A stretch of 64,000 bases of DNA from Siphonodentalium dalli (GCA_032622095.1 CP136065.1:22250134-22314133), one strand, 5' to 3'; counted from the first letter of the stretch, positions 46,443 through 59,260 are shown. Notes: generated from the sequence alone by a model not told the origin. Program-made: numbers and translations.

Positions 46443-47087
46443 ATAATCACATCAAGATTAATCATAATACATTCTCCACCTGTAATAATCACATAGATTT
46501 TGGTTTCGATTGATTGGTTTGGAAAATATCAACCCTTTCTTCAATCATGACATGAACACATGCTATCCAAGACACCAAGTAATACTATAATATGTATAAT
46601 CAGTCTCATATTTAAATCTAAGTGAATGATGGAAAAACCACTCCAAATATATTTTTCCAATCATTTCCGCATCATGTTTCTGTATATTTAGTTCTAGATT
46701 GCTAATTTTAAGATGGTATGGTTGAAGGTATGGGTTAAACATCTCATGTGCCTCTCGGTCATACAGATTCACTCTTATGAGCAAACTTTCGAACAGAGCC
46801 ATCTCTGATGAGCAACCTTTGTTTTTTATTGACCTGAGTTATGGCCCTTAGTTCTGAGATATGAATCTTTAGTTTGTCAATTTTTACTAATTGTCTGTCG
46901 GACATATTCACTTGACCATATAGCCATCTTTGATGTGCAACCTTGTTATTATTGTGTTGTTTCTCAAAATTACTTGATCACTCTTTGTAATGGCGTCTTC
47001 ATGTTTCCTGACGGCACAATTTTCGAAGGGTGTTTCATTTGGAGAGGTTTTACTCTATTCCAATTTATACTTCCTAACACTTTCATG

Positions 47088-47332
47088 ATGGGAGCACTGT
47101 TTGTGCAGCATTAAACATCCTGTGCCAGTGCATTCTCTTATATATGCGCACCCCCCACAGGGAGCCTCGAATATATAAGAGAATGCACTGTCATACAAGA
47201 TCAAAGTAAATATTATTAGGCCAATGTATTCTCTTACATATTTGAGGTGCCCTATGGGCGACTTGCAATTATAAGAGAATGCACTGGCACAGGGTTTTCA
47301 TAAAAAATCAGGAAGCTCCAGTCATGAAAGGA
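47088..47332. mobile_element. piggyBac-like MITE, second family, copy 3
   Basis: Ends CACTTTCATGATGGGAGC and CAGTCATGAAAGGA. The right flank is TTAA; the left is CTAA. It lies 52 bases before the second SRCR exon. Confidence 0.66.
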
Positions 47333-47384
47333 TTAAAATATTTACCAGACCTATAGTATAATTAAAAACATTTCTCTTTGGTAG

Positions 47385-47557
47385 TTCTGGTGTATATAGG
47401 TCAAGTTCAGTTTATGGATCAGGCTCTGGTCCAATATGGATAGATGATTTAACTTGTAAGGGAACTGAGCAATCTATAACACAGTGTAGACATAATAGAT
47501 GGGGATCTAATGATTGTGGTCACAGTGAAGATGTTGGAGTTAGGTGCTCTGGATCAC
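47385..47557 (+). CDS. SRCR domain, second exon
   Basis: The exon follows TTTCTCTTTGGTAG, enters in phase 2 and ends before GTATGT in phase 1. It encodes SGSGPIWIDDLTCKGTEQSI, then TQCRHNRWGSNDCGHSEDVG and VRCSG. These are the classic last two-thirds of an SRCR domain (G.GPIW.D...C.G.E.....C....W....C.H.EDVGV.C). With 30273-30420 it gives a full group B-type domain. Cysteines are conserved and there are no stops. The phase 1 exit means another extracellular module should follow, but no further exon is recognised up to the window end. In enteropeptidase and corin the SRCR precedes a trypsin domain; that is only a possibility here. Confidence 0.9.
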
Positions 47558-47944
47558 GTATGTATATCTCATAAATGAGGGTGTCGCCATTTACACACAC
47601 TCCCATGAATCCTGAATGCCAGTTAACAAGGAAGACTGAATCCAACTTGCCAGTTAAACAAATTAGTTTACAAGATGTAGACTTTATAACTAAGATCGAC
47701 AGTCATCATTGACCTAATAATTAAATTTTGAACATTGATGTGCTGTAAATGCAGCATACCATGCATTTTATTGAATCCTGAGTAACGGGTCCAGTTGGGT
47801 ATACAGGAATACTTTTACCTGTTTTGGGAAAGAGTCACGGGATCTTTTCATTGAGAAAATTTGCACCATAGAGGTTCATAATTAGAAATATATAGAGAAT
47901 ATTATTAGAAACAACCATTTTCCTTGGGGAAACTCCCTGCAATC

Positions 47945-48875
47945 TAGTCCAAGTCTTCTCGTACTAAAACTAGCTAAGATTTTGGGATGGAGATGCTAGT
48001 GTTTAGTCCGAGTTCCAGGCCCATGCATTCCTATGACACGAGTTACGCCCACGATCTGTGGCGGGAATCTGTGGTGTATTTTACTCGATTTACCTAACAA
48101 AGCAATACATGATGCTATATACATCGGAAAGAGTGACATCTTATGGTCATAATGGTGTATAATAATCTAACTTTAATGTTAAATTACACATAGAATATTC
48201 CGGTTGATTGCCACAAACATCGTTGTTTTTTCTGTTTGTTTACTTAACTGAAAGCCGAACTCAGGTTCCGAAGAACTTCGGCATTGTCCGGTGTTTGTTT
48301 TGGCCGAGACGAATTTCGATACAAACAAAATGGCGGCCCCCATGATATTCTAATGGTCATTGTATTTACACTGTTTTAAACTGTGAGATGGTTATAATTC
48401 CCGTAATTTATTTAATGTATTACATTTATATCTTCAATATGTATTTAATCTATGTATTTATTTATTTATTGTCACGTATAATTACGATTACAATGGAGAA
48501 TTCATCGTGCGTGGTTGATTGAAAATCTACGGAATATTTTCACCGGAAAATGCCGAACGCAGTTCGCAAGGTCAACTGAGTTCGCATACTTTAAAAAATA
48601 TGTAAAAACTGCGGCAAAAGTTTCTTTTCACATTAAATTACCGCTTTCAATTCACAACCGATGTGGGTTTCAGATCAAATAGCATGTCTTCTGCGGAAAC
48701 TATCCGTTTATTGTAGCAATTGTGATATTTTATTTCATATAATTGTGGTTTTATTTGAGCGGGTCACTAACGCTTAAGTCGTGTCATAGGAATGCATGGG
48801 CCTGGAACTCGGACTAAACGCTAGCATCTCCATCCCAAAATCTTAGCTAGTTTTAGTACGAGAAGACTTGGACTA
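47945..48875. mobile_element. Mutator-like non-autonomous element, copy B
   Basis: Ends TAGTCCAAGTCTTCTCGTAC at both sides, with arms alike for about 105 bp, flanked by the 9-bp duplication CCTGCAATC (47936-47944 and 48876-48884). The interior is the inverse orientation of copy A (17524-18698) and non-coding. Confidence 0.82.
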
Positions 48876-50299
48876 CCTGCAATCAAACAGATTATAGTGT
48901 GTGAACTGGTTAACATTATCGCACGAATTTGTTGTGACGCAATGGTGAAACGAGAACCAGAGGATTCGTGTTTTACCTCATGGCCTGACATGATGTTAAC
49001 ATGTTAATAGAACTGCATGTGTTGTTCTATGTTTATTACACACTCTGATGATTGTAGCTTGTAATAGTGGAGGGCCTAACTGCACGAAAATGGTAAAATC
49101 GTTCACTTTGTGATAGAAGCACCAAATTTGGTACAGATGTTGCCTAGTATGTTGGCAACTACATCCTAGCCAGTTCCAGCTTTCTGATGAGTGGAACTGG
49201 TAAAAATCTGAAATGGAACCGGACCGGGTCGCCGAATTTCGCGTTATTACCCTATCTCTAGTTATACGCAGATTGTAGAAAAAATGTTTGCTCTGTGGCA
49301 TTAGAACTTATTTCCTGCTGTTCCTCATATATTTGCCCATTTAATGACGCTAATTTTGTTAGGCAATGTCCTAGATGGCCGCCAACATATTCCAAAATGG
49401 CCGCCGAAATTGAAAAATAAATGGTATTTTTTCTTTAAATCTTTATTTCTTTCGCAATTTGACCAGAATTAACTACGGTTATTCGGCAATTTGTCATCAT
49501 TATATCGAGAGTAGTCACTTGACATCACTTTGGAGCTATTTCGGTACTCTGGGGTCACCATTGAATCGCGCACTTGTTGTTGAAAAAATGGTCATCAAAT
49601 CGACAAAACAAACCATTGCAAGTATATTCCACACACCATTTGCGTTACACGGGCGTTGCATGTACACGTTCAAAGGCCCACTATTGACACTTGGACATAG
49701 ATAAGACTGTTTCGTAGTTATGTTCCAAAAATGGCTCAGCAATGCCAAAATGGTTGCCAAAATGAACCTAAATGTAACCCGGAAGTGGCGAAAATAAACA
49801 ATTTATTACACTTTTTGCTAAATTTTCTGTAATTTCATGAGTGAAAAAGATTAAACGGGGTCAGATGGTCTATTGTTCAAATAAAATTAGCCAAGCTACA
49901 CAATGTTTTGCAAACAGGTATGCTATAACCCTATATGGAGCCACAGGTACACATAAAACGCGACGGCATATAAAAACCAAGAATATACTGTCCTGTTCAA
50001 ATTTGTGTCACTATAACATTTAAAAGCCACACAAAATGCGTTGAATAGTACACGGATTGTACCAACATGTCAATTTCTAGAAAGTAGGCAGATATCATTT
50101 ACTAATGATCAAAATTTATCCAAAAATGACCACCGAAAATCGGACAGTTGATAGCAGTTAAATCCATTTCGTTTTATACGAATTGGAATATTTTGAGCAA
50201 AAATTGCGAACTTTTAACATGTAGGCTGAGTCAGTTGATATTTGTTCAGCTGATCAGATCAAACGAATCTCTATTGTATTGTTGGATATCGAGAGTCAA

Positions 50300-53200
50300 T
50301 TAAACATTGGCATCTGAATCACAATGACCAGCACACACACATAGTGCAGTACATGACAGGTTAGCTTTAACACACTTGCACAAGTTTTTGCACGATTTCT
50401 TGCAACCGCAGTGAATTAACTCCTGACAAACTTTGCTGGCATCAGGAAGTTGCGAATCCATCTGGAAGAATATGCCAGCCCCAATCGGATGGGCAGGGCA
50501 ACTTCTGTGCAGCGACCAATGACTCCCCAGACTAAACCTGCTTGATATGCAACTCGATTGACGTGTTCCCTGAGAGCGCCAAGCATCGGTGGAATGGTCT
50601 CTATGGTTCTGGTACCTTTGGCGAATAACAATCTCCTATATAGCCTCATTCACAGTCATTGTTCCAGAAGTATTGGAGTACATAAGAACGACGAACCGCT
50701 GTATAATATCCAATGAACCCTCGTCAACACTTGGGGGGGAATTGACTCAAGCATAACAAGGCGTCCGTGAGTTCAGGATACGATTCCCAGACATTCCACG
50801 CTGTTTTCTTACCTCTCCCGGCAAAAGCGGATGCAGTGTCTGACCCAGTTAATGCATGGAAAGCAGGTAACACCTTTGATTTATCGGGACCAAGCGAAGC
50901 AGCTATTTCATGGGTTGGTATCAAACAATAGTTTTTTTTACCCCGAAGGCAATCCACAATTCTTCAATTTCAAATTGACAAACATGAGCTACGACAAGAA
51001 CTACAACGTCGGTATCGACAGTTCGATGAGTTTTTTCCAGCACACGTCTTCTGATCCCTTCACCTCGCTGTTCTCTGATTCCAGATTTCAAACTTTTTGG
51101 TAAGTATCTATCCCATACAACGTAAACTCGTTTCGCGTTTTCTAGCTGCGACGTCACATATGGCACAAACGAGTTATCTGCATAATCACCAAATGTTGCT
51201 GAAGATGCTGGTTGGACCATGTTGACAATCACCAATCCATCAAGTACAATCGCCATCACATCTGGTGGGTGTTCAGCTGCTTTGCTTGGCGCGGTCTGTT
51301 CCAAACAGCTTAGAAGATCAGACTTCGTCCCAGTTCGCCGCTTGCCATTAGCAGAAAGTGCTGGAAGGTTCGCTTGATTTTTGTGGGAAAAGAATTGTTC
51401 CAGGTCACCATCTCTCACTAACTTGACACCCTATATACAACCGCGAAAACAACAGACAGTCGTTTTTCAAAGAGTAATTTTTATTTTGGAGTTTTGATTT
51501 TCTTTTAGATTGAGTACCGACGAGAGACAGGGACAACTTTGTAATTGTATCAGAACGTGGGTCATTTGAGTCTGGTTTGAGCAATCTCTGTTCAACGAAC
51601 TCGGCGTATTTTTCAGCTCCTTTCTGCCTTGCAGATGTTATAGAAACAATCACATCGGTTGACATACAGTCCAAAGTATCGAGTTGAATAAGGTCAGGAC
51701 TTGTTTCAAGGAAAGGGTTGCCAACTTCTTCCAACACAGAAACAAGCGAAGACACATCATTAAGAAAATCTGCATCCTTCTTTGGTGACCATTCATGATG
51801 ATTAGATGCTAATAGTCTGTGTGGTTAAAGTATTCGAACTCATTAATAATTCTAGCGAACTCAGGTCCTGACAAAAGCCACCGATTTAGAGCCGCAAGAA
51901 TCTCAGTCAGCCCAACAGCACCTCCATCCCCTTTGATTACCTTGTTAGACTGCTCGTGTGACTGGTCCAACGCCATTTTAGAGAACTTGTTATTTGAGCG
52001 TTGTATGACGAAGTTACCATGCATGAATTCTGTTTATACAGATGGGTGTTGCTCTATCAGTAGGACCATATCCTGTATGTGTACTGGAAGCCATCGAGAG
52101 TAATGAATATGATCTAGTGAGAAAAAACAGGGCATCATTTTGTCCAGGCAATCCAAATAAAGAGATAAATCTCCAACCCTGAGTGATCGCAAGCAAACAT
52201 TGAGAAGAATTTCTAGTTCGGCCACTGTGTACCAATACATGAACTGCGGATAGTTTTTAACACAGCCTTCGCACCACTTCCCAAATGAAAGTTTTGAAGT
52301 ACACTCGTTCGGTTGATCATTGATCAAATCAGCGTATGCCCTATCTAAGAGAACATGAAGGGCTGCCACAGTTACTTGATGAGCATAACGAGATTGCTTG
52401 AGTTTATGTCCTGACAATATTGAATCACATTTGCCTGATGTAGTTATACCCGCACGAACAAACATATCTGACCAACCACTGTTAGCCAGCCACTGTCCCA
52501 ATACTGACAAAAACGCCATCTCGATATGCATGCCACCCATCATGATGATGCACGTATTCTCACCATAACGTTCGGAAAATGTCCATTGGATGCGCTTTGC
52601 TAGACTAAATAAAGGTTGATCCATAGCTAAAACAGGAATCTGTCCTGCGTTGAGAAATTCAACAGCATCTTGCACAATTCGCATTGAGTGCATAATCATC
52701 GCTGCCGAATTTGCATTCTCTGTGAATAGAGGGAGAAGTCCAATTATTGCTTGTGGCATCACACTTTCCTGTTTATTTGAGTAGAATACTGACCAATTAA
52801 GGTGTGAGTCCACTTTCTCCACTTCATTTGATTTCTCATGAGATACTGCATCCACCAGCTTGGACAACCACTCGTCTTCATCAGCTGTGGCAAGCTGGAA
52901 TGTATGTCCATCTGGACGAACAGCACCTTCAACAGGCGGTACCAAAACATCAGAATTGCTAAAAGAAACAGGTTTGACCATGGTATAACTGTGCGGGATG
53001 GTGCCAGTGAATGAACTCCCTGATGAGTCGTAGTTATGCCTTGCCCTCTTTGATCCTGTATTTTCTGTAGAAACATGATTCGTTAGTGATTCGGCAGTAC
53101 CGTGGAATGAATCCTTGGCCGTAGTCAATGAAGGATTATGATCTATGTTGTCCATGGCGGCAGTTGTGAATACACCAGTTTTCATATCAGGTGGACAAAC

Positions 53201-53549
53201 CTTGAAACCAAACCCTCTTGTGCAAACTGGGCGCACACAGTATTAGCAAGACAGTTTGAGATACTCATCACGCGTTTGTATGATACAGAAAGTCCAAGAC
53301 TATGAAGTTTGTCGACAAGTTTTTTCTTTCTGGTTGCCCCATGAATCATCACGCCGAGATAAATTGCCAAAGGGTGTTTCCGTTTTGTATCATAACGAGT
53401 ATGTTCACTTGGTTTGCGTGACGTTCGTTTATCCTTGACCACATTATATCCTATGAGTTGTGATATGCTATGCACTGGTACAGCATAAACTGGACTGTCC
53501 TCTTTAATATCTTTAGACACACATTTTGGTCAATACAGTATAAGACTGA
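50300..53549 (-). pseudogene. Candidate Academ-like transposase/XPG-like protein, main part
   Basis: Consecutive frames on the - strand form one long protein of a family I recall from many marine invertebrates as uncharacterised. In order: SISQLIGYN...RKHPLAIYLG; MDNIDHNPS (near 53150); MDQPLFSLA (52620); MMGGMHIEMAFLSVLGQWL (52540); DQSHEQSNKVIKGDGG (51960); EEVGNPFLE (51720); a nuclease-like part with DGLVIVNMV, VWDRYLPKSLKSG, DTDVVVLV, LTGSDTASAFAGRGKKTAW (51230-50800); then a Cys-rich tail (CGCKKSCKNLCKC) with stop at 50300. The MDQ, GG.H.E and D..HEQ.N motifs suggest a DDE-type core. The later block resembles XPG/FEN1 (LKSG.R..R and the GCD..FxGxG helix-turn). It is broken by stops at 53530-53532 and 52034-52036 and by frameshifts near 53210, 51800, 51415, 50940, 50740, 50650 and 50455. 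Confidence 0.7.
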
Positions 53550-53928
53550 TAAGGCCTTTAAAAAAAATACATTTGTTTCCGCTAACGAGCTGAAAAAAAT
53601 TAGGGTAGGTAGGTAGGCTTAACTTTTCTTTTTTTTTAACTTTTTTTTTTTCAGTATCTTTAAAAATAACTGTATAATACATTAATACTTGTCAATAACC
53701 CAAACTGTGCACTTCTTAGCCCAAATCAGGTTAACCCAAATGACAGAGGAACTAAAAACTCCAATTCAATCTTACATATGCTTCAATATTTACATATATA
53801 CTAGTCTATATACTAATATAGTCTTTGATAATCCTAATATTTCCCATATGGCCTGGCGACAACTGGAGTCAGTCCAGCACCACTGCACTGTCACATATTG
53901 GAGTGACCGTCTTGTATCGATCTCTTAA

Positions 53929-54511
53929 AGGGGTACTGTACGCCAAATGTTGTTGTTGGTTTCTATAGTCTCCGAGTCAGAGAATAAGGTAACAATTTTT
54001 TCATTATTTGAAAGTCTGTTGAGTACGAAGTAGTGTTACGGATGACAAATTTACCGGAATGCAAAAATACAAATTGTCGTTGTCGAGTAATTTTTGTACA
54101 GTTTTCAACCAAATGAATCAAATAAAAGTTATATTATAGGCATACTAGTCCAATATAATCATTTAAGTTATTGTATCGTCGCTAGTCAGTGAGTGACTTG
54201 AGTGTTCGCCCCGTATCATTATAATATTTTAAGCAATCGTGTGTGCGATCGGTTTAACATCCAGTATCCCTCAATTACTTTATTTTGATTACGGAAATTC
54301 GTAATTTAATTGACGCCATTTTATGGCTCCAGTCATAAATTCAATTTATATCAAATTATTAACTTTTAAATTATTAAATTTTAAGATAGCATATTAACCT
54401 GAGCGTTTACAGAATACATCTTCGACTCAAATTACTTATGTTTCTATATATTATCGATATTAGATCGTTGTTGTCACCGGAAATTTAATGCAAATGGCGT
54501 ACAGTACCCCT
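53929..54511. mobile_element. TTAA-target MITE (583 bp)
   Basis: Ends AGGGGTACTGTACGCCAAAT and AATGGCGTACAGTACCCCT are inverted repeats, with TTAA at 53925-53928 and 54512-54515. No coding capacity. TTAA targets are used by piggyBac and Kolobok elements; the AGGGG end does not decide between them. Confidence 0.78.
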
Positions 54512-54519
54512 TTAATGAT

Positions 54520-56420
54520 GGCTTCACAACCCCACTGTCTCCTCTGCATTCGGTGAAGGATCAAGGTATTTTTTGGGGACACCTGTTTTTGGGCAATGAT
54601 ATGCCAAAGAGCGGAGGAAGGTCTGGGAGGGGTGACCCCCTACTATACTGATGGTGAGGGTTCTCCCCCTGGAAATTTTGAAAGTCCATTGCATTTAGAG
54701 CTAATCTAGTGCACTTTGAGTCAGTATTTTGAATTTTACTGAGAGGTCAATTTGATCAAGTTTCTCAAGCATAACTTTGGAATTTTGTTATATATGTATG
54801 GATTGGAAATGCTTATAACTTATTGTCAGATATCTTTTGGTTCAATGGATTATGCTTATGATACTTCGTTCAGCCACATAGGTTTACCGTTACCAAACCG
54901 ACGGATGAATTCTGAGTTGTATATTTTGAAAGCCCAATCAATACCCATTCCAACGACGTATGGTAGCCTTTGTAAAACGGTAGCTTTATATCAATAAAAC
55001 ATGAAAGTAGACAATCTTGTTTTTTACATTGAAATGTTACGCCATAGCATTTTGAAGGTATTTTGGGTTCAAGCTTCGAAATTGTTTACATTTTGGGTGC
55101 CGCGCAGTTCGATTTGTGCTGTTCTGTTTCTATGAAATACTTCATATCTGGTCGTATACCGGTATTGAGTCAAAACTATCAATAATATAGAATAGGTGAT
55201 GGCGAATGACCAACCTACGAGTAAACGTTGTCCATACGTAATCAAACGAACATGAATTGGTCCACTGATCGATTACCACAAGAACGCGCGTGCTCCAAAA
55301 ACTACGGAACGCCAGAGTAACAACAATATAATGGATATCGATAACGGATCAGATTGGGAACATGGTTTAGATGCTGATTTATATACGCCAGTCACGTAAA
55401 AGGGACAAATTTAGGACACCCATGAATGCATTATACATTACACCAGTTATCTAAGTGATCAAAAGAATATAACACGGCCTAAAGACATAGAATCTTGGCA
55501 GATCTGATTGCGGCAGCTCAGACGCGAAACTGTGAACCAGTGAACATTGTCAAAAGTATTGAGCGATGGTAATGTACCAACAGACGTTCAATATCATTGA
55601 AAATGTCGCCAACGCTTGATTTTGAAGAAAGATCCTGAACGGTTGCAGATAAGTACTTCGTGTACTCACGCCTGTGAATATAAGATATCATCGCGTTAAC
55701 CATCTGGGCCATCGATACTACCGTACTCGAGAAGAAGTGCATAGGCCTATAGACCATGAGCTACCATATGACCACCCCCCTGTGCGGATATTTGCCGACT
55801 ATGTTTTCCCGATAGAGGGATGTATTTCACACATTTTTCTGCTTGTTTGCCATTCGGGCGTAGGAGATTTTTCAATTTATAGCGATTTTAAACAAACTAC
55901 TGTGATTTTTTGCGATAAAATCCTTATTTGGGGTAGGGGAAATATTTATCTAAAAATTAATACTAAAACTATATGTATCTTTTCTAACTTAGTTCTATTC
56001 GAACTGTATATAATAAGTGTCTACGTTGATAGCGTTACTTGTGCACCTGACTCGATATTTTTCTTAAAGTGACACCGATTATATTATATTTATTTATTTT
56101 GAAGATATATGTAGGCCTATATCTATAAAAAATACAGTGTGTCAACTTACGCATGCATAACGTAATTAAACTACGAACAATACCGACGTTTTCATGATTT
56201 TCCCAGAGAACATAGGCTAGGGCAGTTTTCTATAACATTCCACGAGCGCATGGCTGTATATAGGTAATCAATGGTCACATGTTTCGATGCCATTTAATCC
56301 AAGATGGCCACCAAAATTGATTATCAGACCTGGAAAATTTTAATTCGCAATCACCCAGGGAGTTTATGAGGTATTAATATTATTATATGCCGTTCTATTG
56401 ATACATGAGTACTCCTTATT
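54520..56420. other. Interior of the Harbinger-type insert, unrecognised
   Basis: Open frames at 54752-54997, 55518-55757 (-) and 55674-56072 (+) show no transposase, Myb or other motif that I know. They are not supported as genes. Confidence 0.35.
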
Positions 56421-56430
56421 TATACGAAGT

Positions 56431-56865
56431 GGCTAAACAACGGTATACCGCTCTTTAGTACTGAGGGCTAAAGGACGGTATACCGCTCTTTAGTGATGAG
56501 GGCTAAAGAGCGGTTCGGATTATAATGATATGTGTTGGCGCAATGCGCAAAATATCTTGGCAACGCACGTGCCGCTCATCCAACCTGGACCGCTCTTTAG
56601 CACCGAGGGCTAAAGAGCAGTATACCGTTCTTTAGTACCAAACGCTAAAGAGTGGTATACCGTTCATTAGCGTATCAGGCCCATATAGCTAAAGCGCGGT
56701 ATACCGCTCTTTAGCGTTTGTCCCTGAAGAGCAGTATTCCGTTCTTTAGCACCAAACGCTAAAGAGCGGTATACCGTTAATTAGCGTATCAGGCCCATAT
56801 AGCTAAAGCGCGGTGTACCGCTCTTTAGCGTTTGGTACTAAAGAGCGGTATACCGTTCTTTAGCC
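56431..56865. repeat. Array of nested palindromes, possibly a MITE
   Basis: The motif GCTAAAGAGCGGTATACC and its complement recur about ten times, giving 28-base palindromes around GGTATACC. The outer ends GGCTAAACAACGGTATACCG and CGGTATACCGTTCTTTAGCC are inverted repeats with one mismatch. An inner unit with TTAGCGTATCAGGCCCATAT occurs twice (56670 and 56779). No target duplication is obvious. Confidence 0.7.
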
Positions 56866-56879
56866 ACGGCCTTATTTAT

Positions 56880-57985
56880 ATTCATGAATACATTTCATTT
56901 ATTCAAAATGGCAGCCAAAATGGCCTCAGTGTGCCCTGCAATAGCTTACAAGTTGTGGTTGATGAATACAATTGGATATTCTGTCTTCTATATATTGAAA
57001 ACTAATATGCTTGATGCACTTTGGTTAATTGTTACTGGGGGATACTGGATTTTACTCTCACAAACCTGACATAAATATCTGCAAAAAATCTCTTCTCAGG
57101 GTTGAACCATTTTTTCAAGTAAAATGTAACTACCTCAGTTTCGAAAGGTGTTCATTGTTTTGATCTATCTTAAATGTGTCACACTAAGGTGTTTGATTAC
57201 CAAATTACTCAAGGTGGCTTCAAAAATGGCAAATAAATTGGGTAAAAAGTTTATTTTCACATATATCCGGAACATAATGGCCTGATGTTCTGAAAAGGTG
57301 GCAAAGTGTGACTCACTTGGTTATTAGACCTGTTAGTTAATGTACTGACAATTAAATATTATATTCTGGTTGTCACGGTACATTATGAGTCATGAACATT
57401 TAATTTGAAAGTATATGCACTCTAGAATTGTGCCGAAAACGTCTTTTGGGATTCTGGCCATGTTTTTGAAAAGAAATTGGCAGAACTTTGAAACGGAACT
57501 GAGAGGGACCATAATATGTTGCTACTCTAGCCCATTAGCATACATATTTATCAACTATTGTCAGGAAAGTCGTTTAGCATTTCCTCCATTGTGTATAAAA
57601 CGCCACCAAGAAGGAGGACTCTCTGACGTGACCTCTCTATCGATTAACTTACCATTGAGTTATTGTGGAAAGTGATAGCCACCCAATACACCATACAGTC
57701 ACTCCATATATAAATAAACACAACACAGCTGACAATATATGAATTCCTCGATAACCTGAAACCTGTTTCAGCAACAACGATCTTTCAATGCATTTGATCA
57801 CCGGAAGCCATTATTTTCTTAACCAGTAAAGAATCGAAAAGCCCCGGCGATACCCCCATCATTAGTGACAGATTTATTATAAGCCCATGAATACAACAAT
57901 ACATATGTATTAACACATATACATGTATATGCATCCCATAAGTGGTTTGGATACTATATTTGTGAATTATCATTTCACTTCATTA
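56880..57985. other. Unrecognised sequence with AAAATGGC motifs
   Basis: AAAATGGCAGCCAAAATGGC at 56907 and AAAAATGGC at 57224 recall motifs near both ends of the 49065-62472 transposon. The open frame 57415-57675 has no known domain. Confidence 0.35.
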
Positions 57986-57989
57986 GTTG

Positions 57990-58150
57990 CCACTTCATGT
58001 TTGTATATGTAGGGGCGACAGGAAGACGGTCCATCTGGGCCATGTCGCTCCTGTATAATATAATTTTTGTTTGTTTATTATCACCATTGTCATAAGCTTG
58101 TAAATATTATACAAATAAACAATCATCATCATCATCATCATCATCATATA
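57990..58150 (+). mobile_element. 3' end of a non-LTR retrotransposon
   Basis: A hairpin (AGGGGCGACA ... TGTCGCTCCT) is followed by AT-rich sequence, an AATAAA-like ACAAATAAAC and a (TCA)n tail at 58123-58148. 5'-truncated LINE copies commonly end in such a stem and a microsatellite tail. No reverse transcriptase remains. Confidence 0.5.
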
Positions 58151-59260
58151 GTCGCTCGCTGTTTACACATGTACCTCACACATCACCGTTCAGCAATACT
58201 TGTGAAAACCCATGCACATCGCACATGCCCATACATGTATCAGTAACAATACAGGTACACCAGGTATACGTCCTACACTTGACCCATGCCCATATCGTCA
58301 CAATATGTATACACATTCACTAAATCTGTGAGCATACAGTCAACCATTGTATGCCTATTGACCTCACCATTGGTCATACAGTCACTCCATGTGTACCTAC
58401 AGTAATACCCTAATTAATCGACCGAGAGCTTTCCGACGAATGGCAACAAGCCATATTTCCGACTAAAACCTGAAAAATTACCCATAATTCTGCTGTGGTT
58501 ATGGAGTCGATTAATTAGGGCATTACTGTATTCCCAACACCCATGGCCAAACAGCCACTCAATATTTGCATATACACACCTCCCATGACTATATAGTCAC
58601 CAAGGTACCATATAGTCAGTGCATATACATAATCACCACATTCATGATCATAGAGTCAATCATTGCATACATATTGACCTCACCATTGTCCATAGTCACT
58701 CCATGTGTACCTATTTCCCCACACCATGGCCAAATAGCCACTCAATATATGCATATACACTCCACCCATGACCAAAGAATCACTCCAGGTATACATATGC
58801 ACTTCACCAATGGTCATATGGTCACTCGTGTTCTACACATATCCCTCATCGAGGTCTACATAATTATGCACCGTACCGAAGGTCATATAATCACTCGCTT
58901 TATACACACATACCCCTCACCCATGACAATACCACACTTGTGTATATACCCCAAACAGCCATGAGTCAACATACAGGTATACCTATTCACCACATTAATG
59001 ACCATACAGTCCCTACGGGTACACCTATTTACCTCGCCATTGGCCATACCGTCACTCCCTGTAAATCTACTCGCCAAGCCAATTGCGAAATATCCACTCT
59101 CAAGATATAAGCATATACACTATAAAGTCACTCCAGGTATACATATGCACATCACCAATGGGCATATAGCCACACGAGCTATACACATATCCCTCACCCA
59201 TGACTATGAATGGCCTTCCTTGGCGTATATCAGGCGTGTATAAATATAGGCATAGCGCGT
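58150..59260 (+). repeat. Degenerate satellite
   Basis: Repeated short segments such as GTCACTCCATGTGTACCTA, CACCCATGACCATA, ATATGCACATCACCAATGG and TATACACATATCCCTCA alternate over 1.1 kb with much divergence. The MITE copy 8 is inserted in it. Open frames (58566-58964, 58998-59243) are translations of the satellite. Confidence 0.6.
58400..58528. mobile_element. Mariner-type MITE, copy 8
   Basis: Ends CAGTAATACCCTAATTAATC and TTAATTAGGGCATTACTG, flanked by TA on both sides. The left arm is shortened right after ATCGACC, so it is asymmetric. Confidence 0.75.

Noticed and set aside
51819-52103. + strand open frame of 94 residues
   Set aside because: It is antisense to the conserved transposase-like gene and has no recognisable motif.
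58566-58964. 132-residue open frame rich in His and Tyr
   Set aside because: Translation of the degenerate satellite.
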